Source: an uncultured Litoreibacter sp. (GTDB lineage: Bacteria > Pseudomonadota > Alphaproteobacteria > Rhodobacterales > Rhodobacteraceae). From it: 64,000 nucleotides of DNA. The position numbers were made by a program, and so were the translations under genes. The notes under the pieces were generated by a model that ran no database searches, had not been told where the DNA came from, and was given only the letters and a program-made list of their open reading frames with translations. Of the stretch, positions 60,033-64,000 are shown one piece after another. How positions within the stretch are numbered: position 1 is the stretch's first letter; every line of letters begins with the position of its first letter. The stretch is from assembly GCF_947501785.1 (NCBI RefSeq), contig NZ_CANMXB010000001.1:248001-312000 (forward strand). The letters run 5' to 3'.

Positions 60033-61730
60033 ATGGCTTTGGATCACAAATCGGACGACAAAAAGGGCGTCTGGAAATCGGGCAAAGGCAAGGGCCGGTC
60101 CCACCCCAAGGGTCGCCAGCTGGACGATGCCGCGTGGGACGAGGTCAAGGCGCTGTTGGGCGATCTGCCCCGCCGCCGCGACCTGCTGATCGAGCATTTG
60201 CACCTGATCCAGGACAAATATGGCTGCCTGTCCGCCGCGCATCTGCGCGCTCTGGCCGAAGAAATGCGCCTGTCTCAGGCCGAGGTTTACGAAGTCGCCA
60301 GCTTCTATGCCCATTTTGACGTGGTCAAAGAAGGCGAGGCCAAGCCGCCCGCTCTGACCATCCGCGTCTGCGACTCGCTGTCATGCGAATTGGCCGGGGC
60401 GCAGCAGCTGAAAGCCGCTTTGGAAGACGGGCTGGATGCGTCCGAAGTCCGCGTCTTGCGCGCGCCCTGCATGGGCCGTTGCGACACCGCGCCCACGCTG
60501 GAACTGGGCCACGCCCATATCGACCACGCCACGGTTGAGAAGGTTCAGGAGGCGATTTCCTCTGACCACACCCACCCAACTATCCCAGATTATCAAGACC
60601 TTACGACCTATAGCTCAAGCGGTGGCTATGCCGCACTGAAAGACTTGCGGGCCAATGGCAATTGGGAAGACGTGCAGGCCAAGATCAAGGAAAGCGGGCT
60701 GCGCGGGCTTGGTGGCGCGGGCTTCCCATCTGGGACCAAATGGGGCTTCGTGCGCGGCAATGCCGGGCCCCGCTATCTGGCCGTCAACGGTGACGAGGGC
60801 GAGCCCGGCACCTTCAAAGACCGATACTATCTGGAACGCACCCCGCACCTGTTCCTCGAAGGCATGTTGATCGCCGCCTGGGCGGTGGAGGCCGAAACCT
60901 GCTTCATCTACATGCGCGACGAATACCCCGCCGTGCTGCATATTTTGGCGCGCGAAATCAAAGCCTTGGAAGAGGCGGGTCTCGTCAAAGAAGGCTATAT
61001 CGACCTGCGCCGCGGGGCCGGGGCATACATCTGCGGCGAAGAATCCGCGATGATCGAAAGCATTGAGGGCAAGCGCGGCATCCCGCGTCACCGCCCGCCC
61101 TACGTGGCGCAAGTCGGCATCTTTGACCGCCCCACGCTGGTGCATAACGTCGAAACCCTGCATTGGATCGCCCGCATCTGTCGCGAAGGGCCGGAGGTGC
61201 TGAACAGCACCGAGAAAAACGGCCGCAAGGGCCTGCGCAGCTACTCCGTGTCGGGCCGCGTCAAAAACCCCGGTGTTCACTTGCTGCCCGCTGGTTCAAC
61301 CATCACTGATATCATCGAGGCCTGCGGCGGTATGGCCGAGGGTCACAGCTTCAAAGCCTACCAGCCCGGCGGACCCTCATCTGGCATTTTGCCAAGCAGT
61401 ATCAATGATGTACCGCTCGACTTTGACACGCTCCAACCGCTTGGAACCTTCATCGGCTCGGCTGCGGTGGTCGTCCTGTCGGATAAGGACAGCGCCAAGG
61501 CGGCTGCGCTCAACATGCTGAGGTTTTTCGAGGATGAAAGTTGCGGGCAATGCACGCCCTGCCGGGTCGGCTGCGAAAAGGCGGTCAAGCTGATGCAGGC
61601 CGACAGCTGGGATCAGCCGCTTCTGGAGGAGGTCTGCACCGCCATGGCCGACGCCTCGATCTGTGGCTTGGGGCAGGCGGCGCCCAACCCGATCCGGCTG
61701 GTGATGCAGCACTTCAAGGAGGAAATCTAA
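60033..61730 (+). CDS. NuoE-NuoF fusion (NAD-linked formate dehydrogenase beta-type subunit)
   Basis: A 565-residue two-domain electron-transfer subunit. Residues about 30-165 are NuoE-like with a 2Fe-2S ligand set Cys113, Cys118, Cys146, Cys150. From about 190 it is NuoF-like: FMN site GLGGAGFPSGTKW, NAD-side GDEGEPGTFKDR, and 4Fe-4S ligands in ESCGQCTPCRVGCEK with a later Cys in DASICGLG. The arrangement resembles FdsG/FdsB of soluble formate dehydrogenase joined in one chain. The usual partner fdsA does not follow: the next gene is convergent and shares stop bases (ctaa). A possible role with a distant dehydrogenase is inferred. Confidence 0.85.
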   Translation: MALDHKSDDKKGVWKSGKGKGRSHPKGRQLDDAAWDEVKALLGDLPRRRDLLIEHLHLIQDKYGCLSAAHLRALAEEMRLSQAEVYEVASFYAHFDVVKEGEAKPPALTIRVCDSLSCELAGAQQLKAALEDGLDASEVRVLRAPCMGRCDTAPTLELGHAHIDHATVEKVQEAISSDHTHPTIPDYQDLTTYSSSGGYAALKDLRANGNWEDVQAKIKESGLRGLGGAGFPSGTKWGFVRGNAGPRYLAVNGDEGEPGTFKDRYYLERTPHLFLEGMLIAAWAVEAETCFIYMRDEYPAVLHILAREIKALEEAGLVKEGYIDLRRGAGAYICGEESAMIESIEGKRGIPRHRPPYVAQVGIFDRPTLVHNVETLHWIARICREGPEVLNSTEKNGRKGLRSYSVSGRVKNPGVHLLPAGSTITDIIEACGGMAEGHSFKAYQPGGPSSGILPSSINDVPLDFDTLQPLGTFIGSAAVVVLSDKDSAKAAALNMLRFFEDESCGQCTPCRVGCEKAVKLMQADSWDQPLLEEVCTAMADASICGLGQAAPNPIRLVMQHFKEEI

Positions 61731-62626
61731 GGGTTCTTGTACACCCGGCACACGCAATTTTGTCGCCGCATCTGACGGCACAGCGCAACCGCCTTGTCGC
61801 GGGTGGATCGCCCAATCCGCGCCATCAGGAACCCTTTGCGCCCCGACACGCGGTTTTTGACCGGCACAAACTCCAACTTTTCGCTTGAAACAAGCGCGCG
61901 GCAGCTCCCCGTCAACCGCGTCACGGAGGCTTCAGACGCCGCTTTGGTCTGCCCGAACCCCACCTGCACCCCCCAAGGCGCGAAGCGGGGGGCGGGGGCT
62001 TTGAACTTGGTCAGCCGCCGGTTGCGCGCCAGATCGAAACAGGCCTCCATAAAGCTGAGGTCCTTGTTCAGTCGAAAATCATGCGCTTTGGGCGGCATAT
62101 CCCGCCAGGTTTCGGCGGGCAGTCCGGTAATAATCTGCACGTAGTCCACCGTCTCCTGCGCCAGGCCGCCGGTGCCCGCCAGAAAGCCCGCCGCGCGGGC
62201 CTCCCCGCCATTATAGGCCACAGCCGCCATGCCAAAATTGCCAAATTCTTGGGTGAGGAACGCCAGATACTGCGCTGATCTTTCTAGGCTTTCCGCCGGG
62301 TTGTAGCTGTCTTGCAGCCCGCGCAGCTTGGCGGTGCTGTCAATGAATTGCGCAATCCCGCGCGCATTGGCCGGGCTCAGCGCGTTGGGGTCAAACCGGC
62401 TCTCCTGCCAGATCAGCCGCGCAAAGAAGCCCGGGTCCAGAAAATGCCGCCGGGCGGAGGTTTCCAGCATCTGGCAGGTGTCAAACACGAAATGCGCCGC
62501 GCGGATGCATTGCACTGGCCCAAAGCTGCCGTCACTGCACAGCCGCCCGGGCGCGTCGGTCCGGTGCGCCTCCGCCAAAGCCGGGCCAGCACAGAGCGCC
62601 CAGAACAGAAAAACCAAATATTTCAC
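61727..62626 (-). CDS. Exported lytic transglycosylase
   Basis: A 299-residue enzyme with signal peptide MKYLVFLFWALCAGPALA. The SLT domain has FFARLIWQESRFDPNALSP (catalytic Glu75) and ARGIAQFIDSTA, then FGNFGMAAVAYNGG and YVQIITG. The C-terminal 80 residues (ACFDLARNRRLT ... SRTRDKAVALCRQMRRQNCVCRV) are cysteine-rich and unlike classic Slt; they may bind peptidoglycan in a SPOR-like way. It cleaves glycan strands without hydrolysis. Its stop overlaps the NuoEF-fusion stop. Confidence 0.88.
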   Translation of the reverse strand: MKYLVFLFWALCAGPALAEAHRTDAPGRLCSDGSFGPVQCIRAAHFVFDTCQMLETSARRHFLDPGFFARLIWQESRFDPNALSPANARGIAQFIDSTAKLRGLQDSYNPAESLERSAQYLAFLTQEFGNFGMAAVAYNGGEARAAGFLAGTGGLAQETVDYVQIITGLPAETWRDMPPKAHDFRLNKDLSFMEACFDLARNRRLTKFKAPAPRFAPWGVQVGFGQTKAASEASVTRLTGSCRALVSSEKLEFVPVKNRVSGRKGFLMARIGRSTRDKAVALCRQMRRQNCVCRVYKNP

Positions 62627-62727
62627 AACCCCAACGCTTGGGTCGCAGCGGTGAAACTGTCAACCAACACCTTTTCACCGGGTCGCCTGCGTATTAGGTG
62701 GAAGGGACGCAAGATTTCCGGGTGGCC

Positions 62728-64000
62728 ATGTCCTTCTTCAAAAAGCTGAAAAACAAGCTCTTCAAATCCTCCAAGAAGCTGGATGAGGGGCTTGATGCCA
62801 TTGTCGCCGATGGCGGTGTGGAGGAAGAGGTCGAGGTCACTGTCGAAGCTGACACGGCGGCAGAAGACGTCCTCGTCGCCGAAGACGCCCGCCTTGCCCA
62901 ACAACAGGCCGAACAAGAAGCGCGCGCCGCCGAAGAGGCCCGCGCCGCCGAAGAAGCGCGTGCGGCAGAGGCGGCCCGTTTGGCGGAAGAGGCACAGCGA
63001 GCCGAAGAAGCTCGTTTGGCCGAGGAAGCGCGCCTTGCTGAAGAAGCCGAGACGGCAGCCCGCGAGGCACAAGCCGCCGCAGAGGCGGAACAGGCCCGTT
63101 TGGCCAAAGAAGCCGCCGCCCTGGAAGCCCGCCGCGTTCAAGAAGCAGAAGAGGCCCGCCTCGCACAGGAAGCCGAAGCCAAACGCCTGGCCGAAGCCAC
63201 TGAGCGCGAAGCGCAAGCCGCCGCCGAAGCCGCGCGCCTGGCGAAAGAGGCGAAAGACGCGCAAGACGCCGAACAAGCCCGTCTCGCCGAAGCGGCGCGC
63301 GCGGCAGAAGAGGCCGCCCGCCAGGCCCGCGAAGCCGAAGAAGCCCGCATCGCCGAGGAACGCGCCGCGCGGGAGGCAGAGGAAGCCAAAGCAGCCGCAG
63401 AAGCGGAACGCCTGGCCGAAGAAGCCCGCCAGGCCGCCGAACGCGAAAAGGCGCAGCAGGCCGAGGAGGCCGCCGCAAAGGCCCGCGCCGAAAAGGAAGC
63501 CGCCGAAGACGCCGCGCGCGCAGAAGCCGAAGCCGCGCGTCTGGCGGAAGAGGCCAAGTTGGCGGAAGAAAAAGCCGCCGCCGAGGATCAGGCGCTGAAA
63601 GACGCCAAGGCAAATGTGGCCGCAGCCCTTGATGCACCCGAAGCCGCCGCGTTGCTGCAAACCCCGGACGCGCCGCAGGAACCCGCCAAAAAACCCGGCC
63701 TCATTGGCCGGCTTCTGGGGCGCACGGAGAAGAAAACCGTCATCCGGCGGGAGCTTGATGATGACATGTTGGAAGCGCTCGAAGAGCTGCTGATCTCCGC
63801 CGACATGGGGGTCGAGACCGCGTTGCGCGTCACGGCCAACATGGCCGAGGGACGCTTTGGCAAGAAGCTGTCCACCGATGAGATCAAGCAGCTTTTAGCC
63901 CAGGAAATCGCCAAGATCATGGAGCCCGTGGCCAAACCGATGCCGCTCTACCCCAAACGCCCGCAGGTGGTGCTGGTGGTGGGCGTCAACGGGTCGGGCA
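62728..64000 (+). CDS. ftsY: FtsY signal-recognition-particle receptor, 5' part (cut by window edge)
   Basis: 424 codons are present and the frame runs off the window, so the gene has no stop here. MSFFKKLKNKLFKSSKKLDEGLDAIV is followed by about 270 residues of Ala/Glu/Arg repeats (EEARLAEEAR-type, helical A domain), then the N domain KKPGLIGRLLGRTEKKTVIRRELDDDMLEALEELLISADMGVETA, ending at the G1 P-loop VVLVVGVNGSG, where the window stops. FtsY binds the SRP and docks ribosomes at the membrane. The acidic A domain is longer than in many relatives. Opposite-strand frames over it are mirror artefacts of the repeat. Confidence 0.95.
   Translation, partial: MSFFKKLKNKLFKSSKKLDEGLDAIVADGGVEEEVEVTVEADTAAEDVLVAEDARLAQQQAEQEARAAEEARAAEEARAAEAARLAEEAQRAEEARLAEEARLAEEAETAAREAQAAAEAEQARLAKEAAALEARRVQEAEEARLAQEAEAKRLAEATEREAQAAAEAARLAKEAKDAQDAEQARLAEAARAAEEAARQAREAEEARIAEERAAREAEEAKAAAEAERLAEEARQAAEREKAQQAEEAAAKARAEKEAAEDAARAEAEAARLAEEAKLAEEKAAAEDQALKDAKANVAAALDAPEAAALLQTPDAPQEPAKKPGLIGRLLGRTEKKTVIRRELDDDMLEALEELLISADMGVETALRVTANMAEGRFGKKLSTDEIKQLLAQEIAKIMEPVAKPMPLYPKRPQVVLVVGVNGSG

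Noticed and set aside
62623-63660. Gly/Phe/Leu-rich 345-codon minus-strand frame over ftsY
   Set aside because: It is the reverse reading of the Ala/Glu repeat of FtsY. The Arg/Lys/Pro-rich frame at 62783-63598 is the same artefact in another plus frame.

Overview
The window is a gene-dense, GC-rich chromosomal segment of an alphaproteobacterium, most likely a Roseobacter-group member of the Rhodobacteraceae. The evidence is the gene content: a class I polyhydroxyalkanoate (PHA) cluster with PhaR/PhaP, hflK-hflC-DUF2065-Do protease, DUF2842, a NuoE-NuoF fusion, a Hint-domain protein, RTX repeats and gamma-glutamyl-polyamine genes. Translation-coupled ATGA/GTGA overlaps, GTG/TTG starts and repeats such as 'gtatttttgcca' at gene ends are also visible. 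No rRNA, tRNA, CRISPR array, insertion sequence or prophage was found. The only clearly foreign-looking piece is the AT-rich gene cut by the left edge.

Layout. 1-1271: 3' part of an AT-rich gene with a HEPN-like R-x4-H motif, followed by hairpins, a terminator and a REP-like palindrome pair. 1640-6834: small hypothetical genes, a cold-shock protein, an ArsC/Spx-like protein, thrS, a MAPEG protein and an ArsR-SRPBCC regulator. 6966-12446: a coupled operon of three alpha/beta hydrolases, a VOC protein, an M15-like protein, an SDR and a MetE-like protein. 12443-17903: PHA metabolism, with phaZ divergent from phaC-phaP, a secreted LpqC-type esterase and phaR. CTGC-N3-GCAG operators can be read directly, one of them lying inside the spacer of the phaP promoter. 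18016-19580: a hemolysin III-family membrane protein and an RTX protein.

19656-32441 is an amine-utilisation block: a class III aminotransferase with a divergent LysR regulator, a DegT-type aminotransferase, a DAO-family oxidase, two glutamine-synthetase-like ligases, a class I amidotransferase, an unknown membrane-anchored protein and a complete polar-amino-acid-type ABC importer. It looks like uptake, gamma-glutamylation, oxidation and deglutamylation of one or more amines. The aldehyde dehydrogenase step is missing from the window. 32531-34049 is a small coupled unit (PhnD-like, TerB-like, DUF1330).

34135-64000 is mostly housekeeping: an RNA methyltransferase, pyrG, secG, purA, thiN, rpiA, gor, hflKC, a Do protease, a ferredoxin, purD, xseA and the start of ftsY. 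Between these lie less ordinary genes: a TPR-sulfotransferase, a very acidic 790-residue protein, a Hint protein, two related small secreted cysteine-containing proteins, an AlkB-like protein with altered histidine boxes and an orphan NuoEF-type fusion.

No spectacular new system is evident. The best leads are the truncated HEPN gene, the two-ligase amine cluster with its unknown membrane protein, the structured 22130-22350 interval, the secreted paralogue pair, and the recurring convergent gene pairs that share stop-codon bases.
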